Counted from the stretch's first letter, positions 10,149-22,345 are shown. The stretch is DNA of 64,000 bases from Aegilops tauschii subsp. strangulata (GCF_002575655.3 NC_053039.3:224025622-224089621); one strand, 5' to 3'. Notes: a model not told the origin generated them from the letters alone. Numbers and translations are program-made.

Positions 10149-11731
10149 TGAAAGCACAAGTGCTCCCTGGGTGATTTTGGTAATTAATGTCAACATGTTT
10201 CTTGTTGGACTAATGTTTTCATCTACTATGTTTCAGATAAGTTTAACAATGGAGTGGCATGGACTAGAGGATGTGGAACCCCTTCAACATGGGACAAATG
10301 ATTGGCTCAAGCTCAAGGCTTATGACTCTACATTTTCTATTTTAGTGATCCAAGATCACATTGAGTCCATAGGAAAGCCAATACTATTAAAAGGGGATGA
10401 GGTGTTGCTTAATGGCTTGCTTGCTCAAAGTGCTTAGTGATATGCTCCAAAACCCTCAACCACTTTCTCACATCCACATATGTCCCAAACCAAAAGTCAA
10501 ACTCGGCCCCACCGGAACTTTCTATCCGGCGCCACCGAGTTCTGCTGACATAGCCACTGCCAGAAACCCTAACCAATTCGGTCTCACCGATGGGATCTCA
10601 GTCTCACCGAGATGGGCTTGCAAACTCTCTGTTGCCTATTGCAATAATTTCGGTCCCACCGAAATATGCAATCGGTCTCACCGAGTTTGCTTGGCCAACT
10701 CTCTCTTTCGCTTATTACCCAAATCGGTCCCACCGAGTTTGTGTAATCGGTCAAACCGAGATGAGGCTTTACTCTAACCCTAGCACATCGGTCCTACCGA
10801 GTTGATCATATCGGTCCCACCAAAATGCCTAACGGTCACATTATGAACTAAATCGGTCTGACCGAGTTTTCTGATTCGGTCCCACCGAGTTTGGTAAATT
10901 GTGTGTAATGGTTAGATTTTGTGTGGAGGCTATATATACCCCTCCACCCACTCTTCATTCGTGGAGAGAGCCATCAGAACATGCCTACACTTCCATCATA
11001 CATTTTCTGAGAGAGAACCACCTACACTTGTGTTGAGGTCAAGATATTCCATTCCAACCACATAAATCTTGATCTCTAGCCTTCCCCAAGTTGCTTTCCA
11101 CTCAAATCATCTTTCCACCAAATCCAATCCTATGAGAGAGAGTTGAGTGTTGGGGAGACAATCATTTGAAGCACAAGAGCAAGGAGTTCATCATCAACAC
11201 ACCATCTATTACCTTTTGGAGAGTGGTGTCTCCTAGATTGGTTAGGTGTCACTTGGGAGCCTCCGTCAAGATTGTGGAGTTGAACCAAGGAGTTTGTACG
11301 GACAAGGAGATCGCCTACTTCGTGAAGATCTACCTGAGGCAAGTCCTTCGTGGGAGATGGTCATGGTGGGATAGACAAGGTTGCTTCTTCGTGGGTGGAG
11401 CCCTTCATGGACTCGCGCAACCGTTACCCTTCATGGGTTGAAGTCTCCATCAACGTGGATGTACGATAGCACCACCTATCGGAACCACGCCAAAAATCTC
11501 CGTGTCTCCAATTGCGTTTGCACACTCCAATCCCATCCCTTTACATTCTTGCAAAGTTGCATGCTTTACTTTCCGCTGCCCATATACTCTTGTCATGCTT
11601 GCTTGGTATGTATTGTGAATGTTTAAACATGTGCTAAAATTCCACCTCAACTTGAAGAAATTAAAAACTGCCACTTTTCTTTGCTAAGAGTCTATTAACC
11701 CCCCTCTAGACATCTCTTCCTGATCCTTTCA
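10149..11731 (+). repeat. 5' LTR of the Copia element
   Basis: It contains a TATA motif (GGCTATATATACCCC) near 10928-10943. Between 10500 and 10900 it holds about twelve short imperfect palindromes of the form CGGTnnnACCG. It ends CTTTCA at 11731. Confidence 0.92.
10500..10900. repeat. Array of CGGTnnnACCG palindromes in the 5' LTR
   Basis: About twelve short imperfect palindromes of the type TCGGTCCCACCGAG are spaced every 20-45 bases upstream of the TATA box. The centre varies (CCC, CTC, CAA, CTG, CCT) while the CGGT and ACCG arms are held. The array recurs at 18008-18400, and three more copies occur at 16622-16680. Confidence 0.8.
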
Positions 11732-11733
11732 AT

Positions 11734-11745
11734 TGGTATCAGAGC
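11734..11745 (+). promoter_or_regulatory. Primer-binding site (initiator tRNA-Met)
   Basis: TGGTATCAGAGC begins two bases after the 5' LTR. This is the complement of the plant initiator methionine tRNA 3' end and is the usual Copia PBS. Confidence 0.9.
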
Positions 11746-11819
11746 ATTGGTCTCCATTGCTTTGGTTTAAACACCTTTGGAGGAAGATTGATGAGTCTAC
11801 GTTGTGGAGTCTTAGACAT

Positions 11820-14800
11820 AGAGTGCCTATACTTGATGGATAGTACTTTCATGAGTGGAAAAATGAGATGCTTGAGATTTTCAATGAATATCATTTGACC
11901 AAGTACATTACTACTCCTTGTGCTCGCTTGTTGATCCTTTGCATCCCACCCCCGATGAGGATCTTGACATGATTCGCAATCTTAGAACTATCAATCTTAC
12001 TGTAAAAGGATTGCCTAAAAATTTGATTGCTAGCTTACCTGCTCTAGATTGTGCTTACACCATATGGAGATTTCTAGAGGAACGATTCCCAAATTATTCC
12101 TTGAAATCTAGATGAGATTCTCCATAAGTCCATTGCCTTGAATAGAATGAGTACTAGTGATCCTAAGTTTGATGATTGCCTATTTGAGCTTGGTGATCTC
12201 ATGCGTGCCAAAGGAGATGTTGGAATTATTAGCAATATCATTTCCGAAGTCATTAGAATTCATAGAGATGAACATTGTTACGGTCATACTTCTAATGAAT
12301 CACTCTCTTTAGGAATTGATCCATCACATGACGATGTTGAACATGGATACTATGATGAGGATGATGATAGTGACTACGATCTTGATGATGCAATGAGACA
12401 CTTTGGTCTTATGGCTAATCTTCGCGGCTACATGGCTGGAGGAAAGGAATGGGTCCTTGATAGTGGATGTATTGATCATATGACCGGAGACAAGGATATG
12501 TTTCGTGAGCTTGCTGAAAACGACGGCCCTCGAAAGTATGTCACTTTTGGTGATAACTCAAAGGGTAAGGTGGCCATCTCACATGATAGCTCCATACAAA
12601 ATGTTATGCTCGTTGAATCTCTTGGCTATAATTTACTTTCCGTATCTAGGCTTGCTGACTTTGGTTTCAATGTCCTATTTACTGAAGTAGATTGCCAAGT
12701 GTTTCATAGAGATAATCATAAAATGGTCTTTACCGATATTCGTAGAGGTGATCTTTACATTGTTGATTTCACTAAAAAGGCTCAACCTAGAACTTGCTTT
12801 ATTGCTAAATCTTCGAAAGGTTGGTTGTGGCATAGAAGGTTAGGTCATGTGGGCATGCGAAATCTTGATAAGCTTATTAAAGGTGATCATATCCTTGGAG
12901 TAAAAGATGTTATATTTGACAAGGATAGACTTTGTAGTGCTTGTCAAGCAGGAAAACAAGTTGGAGGAAGTCACCCCGTGAAGAACATTATGACCACGAG
13001 AAGACCGCTCGAGCTACTTCATATGGATCTCTTTGGTCCCAATGCCTACAAGAGTCTCGGTGGTAACTCATTTGGTCTAGTTATAGTTGATGATTTTTAA
13101 AGATTTACGTGGGTGTTGTTTCTTGATGATAAATCACAGGTCCAAAAGATCTTCAAGAGCTTCGCTAGGAAGGCCCAAAATCAATTTGAAGTGAAGATCA
13201 AGAAGGTTCGCAGTGACAACGGAACGGAGTTCAAGAACGCAAATGTCGATACCTTTCTTGACGAAGAAGGGATTTCACATGAGTTCTCGGCTACGTACAT
13301 GCCTCAACAAAACGGAGTTGTTGAGAGGAAGAACCGAACCCTTATTGAGATGGCGAGAACGATGCTCGATGAGTACAAGACTCCAAAACACTTTTGGGCG
13401 GAAGCGGTTGAGACAGCTTGTCATGCAACAAATCGCTTGTATCTTCACAAGCTGCTTGGCAAGACGGCATAGAGCTTCTCACCGGTAACAAACCCCAAGT
13501 TGGATACTTTCGAGTATTCGGCTCAAAGTGCTACATTCTTGATAAGCATCCTTGTTCTAAATTTGCTCCTAAATCTCATGAAGGTTTCCTACTTGGTCAT
13601 GGCTCAAACTCTCACACTTACCGTGTCTACAACAATTTCACACGAAAGGTTGAAGAGACGGTAGATGTGAAGTTTGATGAATCTAACGGCTCGCAAGTAG
13701 AGCAATTGCCAATTGATGTAGGAGATAAAGATCCTTCGGAAGCAATCCAAGACTTGTCTATTGGCAAGATTCGTCCAATGGAGGTGAAGGAGAGTACCTT
13801 GTCCGTCCAAGTGGAAGCTTCTACCTCACAACAAGGTGAACCAAGAGTTGATATGGAAACATCCACAAGTGGGATGCACCAAGATGAAGAAAACGAGGAA
13901 GTACACCAAGATGAACCTCATCAACCTCCTTCTCCACCAAGACAAGAGAACGACAACGCCAATAATGAAGAAGGCCAAGAAGAAGGACAAGATGATGAAG
14001 AAGATGTTCCACCCCGACCCAAGCAAAAGCTCTCACGAGTTCGAGCAAGAGTCTCAAGAGACCATCCCGTCGAACAAATCTTCAATGATATTCAAACCGG
14101 GAGAATCACTCGCTCTAAACTCGTTTGGCTAACTTTTGTCAACATTATTCATTCATCTCTAGCATTGAACCTATGAAGGTTGAAGAAGCATTGGAATATC
14201 CGGATTGGATAAGCGCCATGCATGAAGAGCTACACAACTTCGAGAGAAATCAAGTGTGAACATTGGTCGAGAAGCCCGACAACAACCACAACATCATTGG
14301 TCGAGAAGCCCGACAACAACCACAACATCATTGGTACCAAATGGGTGTTTCGCAACAAGCAAGACGAAGATGGTCAAGTCGTTCGCAACAAAGCACGTCT
14401 CGTCGCCCAAGGCTACACTCAAGTCGAAGGTATGGACTACGGTGAGACATATGCCCCCGTTGCTAGACTTGAGTCCATCCGCATCTTACTTGCCTATGCT
14501 AATCACCATGATATCACCTTGTACCAAATGCACATTAAAAGTTCTTTTCTAAATGGTGAAATTGAGGAGGAAGTTCATGTTAAACAACCTCCCGGCTTTG
14601 TCAATCCTAAGAAACCCGATCATGTTTACAAACTTCACAAAGCTCTTTATGGTCTTAAACAAGCTCCTAGAGCGTGGTATAAATGCTTGACTAAGTTCCT
14701 TATTGAAAAAGGCTTTGAGATTGGAAAAATAGATTCTACTCTTTTTACTAAAAGGGTTAATGGTGAATTATTTGTGTGCCAAATTTATGTTGATGATATA

Positions 14801-15739
14801 ATATTTGGTTCGACTAACCCTCATTTTAGTGAAAATTTTGGGAAGCTAATGTCGAAGAAGTTTGAGATGTCTATGATGAGTGAACTCAAGTTCTTTCTTC
14901 GTTTGCAAATCAAGCAAACTAAGGAAGGCACCTTTGTCTCTCAAACAAAGTACACCAAGGACTTATTCAAGAAGTTCAATATGCAAGAATGCAAAGGTAT
15001 GAAAACACCCATGCCTACTAGTGGACATCTTGATTTGACTAAGGACAGTGAACCGGTTGATCAAAAGGTTTATCGCTCTATGATTGGTTCATTATTATAT
15101 CTATGTGCCTCCCGTCCCGATATTATGCTAAGTGTGTGCATGTGTGCACGATATCAAGCGGCCCCCAAAGAATGTCATCTTAAGGCTGTGAAAAGGATAT
15201 AGAGATACTTAATCCATACACCAAATTTTGGCATTTGGTATCCTAAGAGGTCCTCTTTTGATCTTGTTGGCTATTCTGATTCGGACTATGCCGAAGAGAA
15301 GGTTGATAGAAAGTCCACTTCGGGTACTTGTCAATTTCTTGGTAGATCTCTTGTGTCTTGGTCCTCCAAGAAACAAAACTCAGTATCCTTATCCACCGCC
15401 ATGGCGGAATGCATGTCCGCCGATTCATGTTGTGCTCAATTACTTTGGATGACCCAAACTCTTAAAGATTATGGGATCAATGTGAAACATGTTCCATTGC
15501 TTTGTGACAATGAGAGTGCTATTAAGATTGCTCACAATCCCGTGCAACATTCTCGAACTAAGCATATTGAAGTTCGTCATCATTTCATTCGAGATCATGT
15601 TGCTAAAGGGGACATTGATCTCAAGCATGTTCGTACCGATAAACAATTGGCGGATATATTCACCAAACCGCTTGATGAGAAAGTCTTTTGCCGTTTGAGA
15701 GGTGAATTGAACATCATTGATGCTTCAAACTTGGAGTAG
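11820..15739 (+). pseudogene. Decayed gag-pol polyprotein of the Copia element
   Basis: Gag sequence (FHEWKNEMLEIFNEYHLTKY) begins near 11840 and continues in pieces to about 12430. The CCHC zinc knuckle expected before protease is not visible. Protease shows WVLDSGCIDHMTGDKDMF near 12450. Integrase follows: WLWHRRLGHVGMRNLDKL, then HMDLFGP, VRSDNGTEF and NGVVERKNRTL with the D, D and E positions. RT carries TKWVFRNK, ARLVAQGY and YVDDIIFGS (about 14788-14815). RNase H runs 15230-15739 with GYSDSDYAEEKVD and ADIFTKPL. Breaks include TAA at 13098-13100, a frame change near 13470, TGA at 14257-14259, a 34-bp tandem duplication at 14262-14329 and TAG at 15200-15202. Confidence 0.9.
14262..14329 (+). 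repeat. 34-bp tandem duplication in the Copia RT region
   Basis: Two identical 34-base copies (14262-14295 and 14296-14329), each starting ATTGGTCGAG, are followed by a third ATTGG. Since 34 is not a multiple of three, the duplication shifts the reading frame just before the RT core. Confidence 0.92.
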
Positions 15740-17634
15740 GAACTCCATTTGGATACATGCAAGGCATGAGCCTATGACTAATCCTTGACTCTTCTCTTAT
15801 GATGATGATCATATGTCTTGGATATATGTGTACCCTTGCATGCTATCGAACCCTTCTAGGTACTTGGATGAATCTAAATCTATGAGATTGCAACTCACTC
15901 ACATCTTGAGCGATCTGTACATCACCAAGTCTCTATACAATGGTGGTTGAAGACAAGGAAGCATGGAAACCTTCAACATATCCTTTGACAAATTCTATAT
16001 ATCAAATTTCATTTGGTATCAAATTTCATGATTGTCATTTTGGACACACAAGTGCTCTTCCTTGCAAAACTAACCCATGTAGGTAGATGAACTCACTTCC
16101 AAGTGGTGCTCCCAATTCTTGATGAGCTACATCAACCTTGAGCAACCCACACAAGTTCAACTACTTGACTAAGATCAACACCACCACCCAAGATATGTTA
16201 TTCCTTCTTAGAGAAGCTTTACCCCAAGATATGGTTCAAAGCAGCTCAACAAGATGAGAATACATCAAATGCTTAAACGAAAAATGGTAACCCCATTTTG
16301 AGCTTAAACGATGAGTATGACTTATGATCAAGTGTTCTCACTTGACTCCTTAGTCAATATACTCTAACATAGGTGACTTTGTCACCGCCCATTTCTAGAT
16401 GAAGTTCTCTAGTGTTTCTCTGAGTTTTTGCATTTGTCCCTTGCTTATTTATTCCCCTTCTTCTATCAAAAATAAAACTTCATCTAGATTTTCCTGTATC
16501 TGTTTAGTTCCGCATTTTCTGCATCCAATTCATTACAAATCCTTCAGTTAATTCCTTGCAAATCCTTGAGAGATCTTATTTGCCTAGTGAGCTGAGGTGA
16601 CAAGTGTTCTCTCTGTGTTGAACTCGGTCATACCGATATGTTGCTTTCGGTCAAACCGAACCAATTCGGTACCACCGAAGACTACAACTCAATATCACTA
16701 ATTTTACTGCAGAGAAGCCAATTTACCATTTGTTCCTGTAGTTTTATTCCAACTCCACTCAATGATTCTTGTCCTCTACCAGCATCACATTCTATATGCT
16801 GCTTTGCTTTGTGACTCAAGGACCAAACCTAGTTTGATTCACAATCCAGAAGATCCCTTCTTGGAAATTGATGTCAAAGGGGGAGAGAGAGATCACATCA
16901 AAGCTAATCACTTCAACAGGGGAGAGAAATCACATCAAAGGCCCCAGATGCTTGGTATTCAAAGAGGAGAAAAGTCACATGTCTTCAGAGGGGAAAAGAC
17001 ATGCTCATGTTTGCTTATTTGAGTGCATTTGCTCTGATTTTCTTTGCTCTGATTTTATGTTCCCTATCTTCTCCCAGTATCCCATACAAGATTCAGGGGG
17101 ATCAAGACATCTAAGGGAAGGAAAATTTTGAATTAATTGTATATCTTTACCTTTTGGGGACATGTCTATATCCAATAGAGTATTCAGTACTCATATTATA
17201 CATGTCATCCCAATCTTGGTACTCTTGTGGTTTGCTGTTCTTGCTCTACTTAGTTGATGTTTCTATGTTATCTAACCTTGTTTACTCAGGTTCATCTCTT
17301 TCAAAGCCAACTCAAGACCACAAGGTAAGTATATGCATCACACTCATGTGCATGAGGATTTCTTGCTGATGTACATACTGTTTGCAAGAAGGACTCATGA
17401 GCATGAAGGTACATTTCCCATACTCACACCATTTGCTCTGATGCATATAGCCAAGATACATGTAACTCATGGCTTACTCTGTCATGCTTATGCATTCACA
17501 TGCTCCTATATTCCATATTTACATGATTGCATGCATGTAGGGGGAGCCTATGCATGTTACATGTCCTTCCAAAGCTTTACTTGTTATTCTTCATATCTTT
17601 ATCTAAAGCTTTGATGTATGTTGTCGTCAATTAC
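15740..17634 (+). other. Long spacer between Copia pol and 3' LTR
   Basis: About 1.9 kb with no recognisable domain. SIRE-type elements often carry an env-like or other ORF here. Only short ORFs remain, the longest about 90 codons at 17333-17614. Three CGGTnnnACCG motifs lie at 16622-16680. The stretch at 16870-17000 repeats GGGAGAGA and AAATCACATC. Confidence 0.55.
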
Positions 17635-17649
17635 CAAAAAGGGGGAGAT
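17635..17649 (+). promoter_or_regulatory. Polypurine tract of the Copia element
   Basis: AAAAAGGGGGAGAT directly precedes the 3' LTR at 17650. Confidence 0.85.
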
Positions 17650-19249
17650 TGAAAGCACAAGTGCTCCCTGGGTGATTTTCGTAATTAATGTCAACATGTC
17701 TCTTGTTGGACTAATGTTTTCATCTAGTATGTTTCAGATAAGTTCAACAATGGAGTGGCATGGACTAGAGGATGTGGAACCCCTTCAACATGATGAGGAC
17801 AAAGGATTGGCTCAAGCTCAACGCTTATGACTCTACATTTTCTATTTTAGTGATCCAAGATCACATTGAGTCCATAGGAAAGCCAATACTATTAAAAGGG
17901 GATGAGGTGTTTCTTAATGGCTTGCTTGCTCAAAGTGCTTAGTGATATGCTCCAAAACCCTCAACCACTTTCTCACATCCACATATGTCCCAAACCAAAA
18001 GTCAAACTCGGCCCCACCGGAACTTTTTATCCGGCGCCACCGAGTTCTGTTGACATAGCCACTGCCAGAAACCCTAACCAATTCGGTCTCACCGATGGGA
18101 TCTCGGTCTCACCGAGATGGGCTTGCAAACTCTCTGTTGCCTAGTGCAATAATTTCAGTCTCACCAAAATATGCAATCGGTCTCACCGAGTTTGCTTGGT
18201 CAACTCTCTATTTCGCTTATTACCCAAATCGGTCCCACCGAGTTTGTGTAATTGGTTAAACCGAGATGAGGCTTTACCCTAACCGTAGCACATCGGTCCA
18301 ACCGAGTTGATCATATCTGTCCCACCGAAATGTCTAACGGTCACATTATGAACTAAATCGGTCTGACCGAGTTTTCTGATTCGGTCCCACCGAGTTTGGT
18401 AAATTGTGTGTAATGGTTATATTTTGTGTGGAGGCTATATATACCCCTCCACCAACTCTTCATTCGTGGAGAGATCCATCAGAACATGCCTACACTTCCA
18501 TCATACATTTTCTGAGAGAGAACCACCTACACTTGTGTTGAGGTCAAGATATTCCATTCCAACCACATAAATCTTGATCTCTAGCCTTCCCCAAGTTGCT
18601 TTCCACTCAAATCATCTTCCACAAATCCAATCCTATGAGAGAGAGTTAAGTGTTGGGGAGTCAATCATTTGAAGCACAAGAGCAAGGAGTTCATCATCAA
18701 CACACCATCTATTACCTTTTGGAGACTGGTGTCTCCTAGATTGGTTAGGTGTCACTTGGGAGCCTCCGTCAAGATTGTGGAGTTGAACCAAGGAGTTTGT
18801 ACGGGCAAGGAGATCGCCTACTTCGTGAAGATCTACCCTAGTGAGGCAAGTCCTTCGTGGGCGATGGCCATGGTGGGATAGACAAGGTTGCTTCTTCATG
18901 GACCCTTCATGGGTGGAGCCCTCCGTGGACTCGCGCAACCGTTACCCTTCATGGGTTGAAGTCTCCATCAACATGGATGTACGATAGCACCACCTATCGG
19001 AACCACACCAAAAATCTCCGTGTCTCCAATTGCATTTGCACAGTCCAATCCCATCCCTTTACATTCTTGCAAAGTTGCATGCTTTACTTTCCGCTGCCCA
19101 TATACTCTTGTCATGCTTGCTTGGTATGTATTGTGAATGTTTAAACATGTGCTAAAACTCCACCTCAACTTGAGGAAATAAAAAACTGCCACTTTTCTTT
19201 GCTAAGAGTCTATTCACCCCCCTCTAGACACCTCTTCTCGATCCTTTCA
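17650..19249 (+). repeat. 3' LTR of the Copia element
   Basis: Pairs with 10149-11731, including the palindrome array (18008-18400) and the TATA motif near 18429. It differs by scattered substitutions and by small indels near 17800 and 18835-18925. Confidence 0.92.
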
Positions 19250-19254
19250 GCGCG

Positions 19255-20480
19255 TTATTTTTAAATAAAGTTATATCGCTTAATGGCACGTACACAGAAT
19301 ATAAATCGATTTTTATGGAGAAAAAGGTAGTCTGCTCCACTATATACAATGGAGCCTGCCTGCCTGGGTTTGTCTCTCTTTAGAGTATCTCACACAAGGC
19401 GGCGGTGGCCTCTCTCTCTCACTGTTGGTCACTGATCCGGCCGCATCCCGTCCGCCGGTGGAAAGGGAGGATGTGCATTGTTTCTCCGTTCGACGGCGCC
19501 AAGGCAACATGTCCCGATCTGCAGTACCCGCCGTTCTCTCTGACCAAGCTCCGATGCGGTAGGGCCTACGCCACCTACTCGCTGCCGCAGTATGGGCAGA
19601 TCCCGCCCGCCATCGCTCACCTAGTTACATCCCGACGACCCCCAGGTATCCCCTCTAGCCTTACTCCACTGCCCGTCTTCCCATGTCGCTGCATGTGGAA
19701 AAACTTGCATGTGGATCTAACATAGTTCTTTGCCCAAAACGTAGCTCGTCCGGCGTACTTTCCATATTGCAATCTCGTCCTCACATCATTTTAGACAAAC
19801 ACAACCGGGTTGTTATCTTCCCTTAGGACATGGAATATGCTTCTTTTTTGTCGTCGCATGTGTCATCAACTGTTGTTGGCAAGTAATTTTTCCTTTCTAC
19901 CTCTTTTTTGCAAACAGGGCTATCCATTTCACCTCGTTGCTAGTGCGAACTTTTGGTGAACTGCACAAATCACTTTTTTCTTAAGAGTGTTTTGTGCAGT
20001 TGTACTAAAATGTCACACGGGCGACGTCTACATTTCAGTGCGACTGCACAAAGGGAGATTGGTTTTTCTCTATCCTCCTCATCCAACTCCGAGCCTAATC
20101 TTCTCCAACTATTTGCTTAATCTTCTCCAACTAGTTAGTCTTAAGAGAGACTGCAAAGGTGACCGGCTTCTCTTTGTGTGTTTATTGTTTCATCAGCAGT
20201 CCTCTATTATTGTAATCACACTTAATATCTTTGGAACAGGGACGCTCAGCTCTATATTAGTGGAACTGCACAAAATGATCGGAATGTTGCATGCTCCAGA
20301 CAGCTACTTTTTTTTCCCAACATGCCTTGTTGATTTAGACAGAGCTGGGGGGACGTTCCTGCCAATGAAAGCATGGATCAATTTTAATTTTACACCTTCT
20401 CACCACTTTGTCTTCAATTGTGATGTAAATATTAGCTTTGGTCTGCTAATCGTTGAGATGCATTAGCAAGGAAGTTAGTT
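19255..20480 (+). other. Gene-like unit A of a four-copy tandem family
   Basis: I do not recognise the gene. A box (TTTTTATGGAG, 19310-19320) precedes a TATA motif (CTATATA, 19340-19346). A GC-rich first exon candidate runs from about 19380 to 19645 and ends CCCCAG|GTATCC. It has an open frame with ATG at 19468 (MCIVSPFDGAKATC). A pyrimidine-rich acceptor lies at 19916-19917 and another at 20238-20239. The recurring motif with core GAACTGCACAAAA occurs at 19951-19970, 20032-20052 and 20255-20276. A tail with GAGATGCATTAGCA lies near 20455. Units B, C and D repeat this plan. Frames of the first exon are not consistently joined to the motif frame, so coding status is unproved. Confidence 0.5.
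19310..19346 (+). promoter_or_regulatory. Core promoter of unit A (TATGGAG box and TATA)
   Basis: The TATGGAG box at 19314-19320 is followed by TATATA at 19341. The same pair recurs at 23600/23623, 25759/25784 and 27770/27798 with spacing of about 23-28 bases. Confidence 0.55.
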
Positions 20481-20675
20481 TTTTATTGTTTCCGAAAGAG
20501 CATCGATGGCAAGACACACGAAACAAAAGCTGAAAGCTCAGAGCATTGTACAATTTCATGTCGCTGGAAAATTATTTGTATAGTACGTCAATTATGTAAA
20601 CAAATGCTGGAATCTTGATAGCATTGCCAGAAGCCTCATCAGCATCCTGGTCCATGTGCCATGCACAAAATTATA

Positions 20676-20824
20676 CTTCCTCCGTTCCTAAATATTTGTC
20701 TTTTTACAAATTTCAAATGGGCATATTTTAGAGTGTAGATTCAATCAGTTTGCTTCGTATGTAGTCACTCGTTGAAATATGAAGAAAGACAAATACTCCG
20801 TAGTATATTTAAGAACGGAGGGAG
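20676..20824. mobile_element. Stowaway-type MITE
   Basis: Terminal inverted repeats read CTTCCTCCGTTCC and, reversed, CTCCCTCCGTTCT. They are flanked by TA on both sides (20674-20675 and 20825-20826). The TA target and the CTCCCTCCGTTCC terminus are typical of grass Stowaway (Tc1/Mariner) MITEs. Confidence 0.88.
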
Positions 20825-21001
20825 TAGTGCACAATCGCATGGGAGACTCAGCCCGGTTGTTGCGCCGCACTAATAGTGAGTAGTAATGAGCAGTCAAATC
20901 ATAAGCCTCAACTTTCCCACTGTAAGTTTTCCGGAAGAAGCAACCATCAATATGCTCTAAAGTCTCTCTGGTGGTGGAAATGCATGGAGAGAAATGCATC
21001 A

Positions 21002-21274
21002 GACTAGTCACAGTGGGGAGTAACATAGAGTAGTAACATGCATATGTTACTAGTCTATGTTACTATCTCCACAGTGGGTAGTAACATATGTGTTGTGTCA
21101 TGCATAACTTCATTTATTACGTTGTAGACTCATCTTTTCTTGATATGTGTGATGTTACAGTAAATAGCTATGTTACCACATGCCTCTCTTTCTTCATTAA
21201 TTACATGCCACATCATCTATTTTGCCTAGATAAGTGTGATGTTACCACCTATGTTACTCCCACTGTGGGTAGTC
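21002..21274. mobile_element. MITE with 26-bp terminal inverted repeats and TCA duplication
   Basis: The left end GACTAGTCACAGTGGGGAG and the inverted right end GACTACCCACAGTGGGAG match closely and extend to AACATAG. TCA flanks both sides (20999-21001 and 21275-21277). A 3-bp duplication suggests a Harbinger- or CACTA-related MITE; I cannot place it further. Confidence 0.75.
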
Positions 21275-21780
21275 TCAGAATGAAGCGCGCCCTGTAAACT
21301 GTGACGGAGGGGGGAGTAGTATGAGGCCCTATTTGGATCACCGTTTCTCTTTTGAATACACTTAAAAATAAACACCTGCGCCCGTCGTTTCAGTTCCGAC
21401 TGGAATTTGCACAACGGCCAGTAACTTACAGGTGTAAGTTATACGCCTCTGTATTGAAATACAACCATTCCAAGCATGGCCTGAAGGTGCAAAACCAAGT
21501 ACGCGTATGGCAAGTCGGTCAATGCACTTCCTCTTGGCATATCACTGACATGTGGGACCGGAGTGTGAGCAAACCGATCTCAATTGACGGCAAAATTGCC
21601 AACCCGCCGTTCCTTGAGAGAGACGAGGAGTGAGAACACACAGACGGGCTCGCACGGAGGCCAAGATATATTCGAGCATGGTTGATCGATATCATCATTA
21701 CATGTTTGATGTTTTTTAACACTACCATTGGGCTGCCGTTTTCCGCCCTTCACCCGAATAAATGTGTACTTTATCAGAGA

Positions 21781-22117
21781 TTAAAATAAAATAAGAGTAC
21801 AGATGCTCCACCACGCGGTTCTAGTAGAAGTACTACTCGTACAACTATAAACCTTGCACTTGGCTCTTCGCCTCTTCGTGAAGTCGAACAATGATGGTAC
21901 TCCGCATGTTGGGTACTACAGTGTATGCCTGTGGCAATCTGACACCGAATGAACTACTGCATGTCCACCGCCTGGGCGAGGGTAGGTTGCATTAGTCAAA
22001 AGGCGTAAGCGAGCTTCACCTTGTCATGCAAGCTTCTCCTCGTTCTGCGGGTTAACGGGACACACCAAAAAGTAGTGCTAGTCCATACTCCCTCCTTTCC
22101 AGTTAATATGGCTTAAT
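21781..22117 (+). repeat. Local duplicated segment, copy 1
   Basis: Matches 22500-22865 in order, with shared strings such as TTGGCTCTTCGCCTCTTCG versus TTGGCTGTTCGCCTCTTCG, the CTGACACCGAAT block and GTTAATATGGCTTAAT. No reading frame is conserved. Confidence 0.75.
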
Positions 22118-22345
22118 CTTTTTTGCGGGTAAATGAGAGAGCTTTATTCATATTTAAGCATTCTTAGGACGATCAGCCAAGACACTGGTCACTAGGAAGT
22201 GAGGTACCCCGCAAAAAAAGAAGAAGGAAGCGAGGTGTTTCATCAAGCCAGCTCTCGGCCACATTCAAAGTGCAGCAAGCACGGTTCGCACAAAGATGCG
22301 CCGCAAGGTTTGCTGACCTGTTTACATGCTGAATAGCAAAAAAAA
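22118..22345 (-). mobile_element. Possible LINE 3'-end remnant
   Basis: It begins with a T-run and GCGGGTAAATGAGAGAGCTTTATT, the look of a reversed plant L1 tail, directly after GGCTTAAT. The second copy of the flanking duplication (22865) lacks it, so it inserted after the duplication. No target-site duplication was found. Confidence 0.4.

Larger units (their letters stand above)
10149..19249 (+). mobile_element. SIRE/Maximus-like Copia LTR retrotransposon, decayed
   Basis: The 9.1 kb element has LTRs starting TGAAAG and ending CTTTCA (10149-11731 and 17650-19249). The flanking five bases are GCGTG (10144-10148) and GCGCG (19250-19254), a target-site duplication with one C/T difference. TGGTATCAGAGC follows the left LTR and a purine tract precedes the right LTR. 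Domain order is gag, protease, integrase, RT, RNase H, which defines Copia. Long LTRs and about 1.9 kb between pol and the 3' LTR fit the SIRE/Maximus lineage. Stops and frameshifts show it is dead as a protein source. It landed just upstream of the promoter of unit A. Confidence 0.9.

Noticed and set aside
16762..17022. 86-codon ORF as an env-like gene of the Copia element
   Set aside because: No signal peptide, membrane segment or conserved motif. The stretch is built of short repeats.
19405..19725. 106-codon ORF as the product of unit A
   Set aside because: It runs through the likely splice donor at 19646 into intron sequence. Only the part before the donor agrees with the other units.
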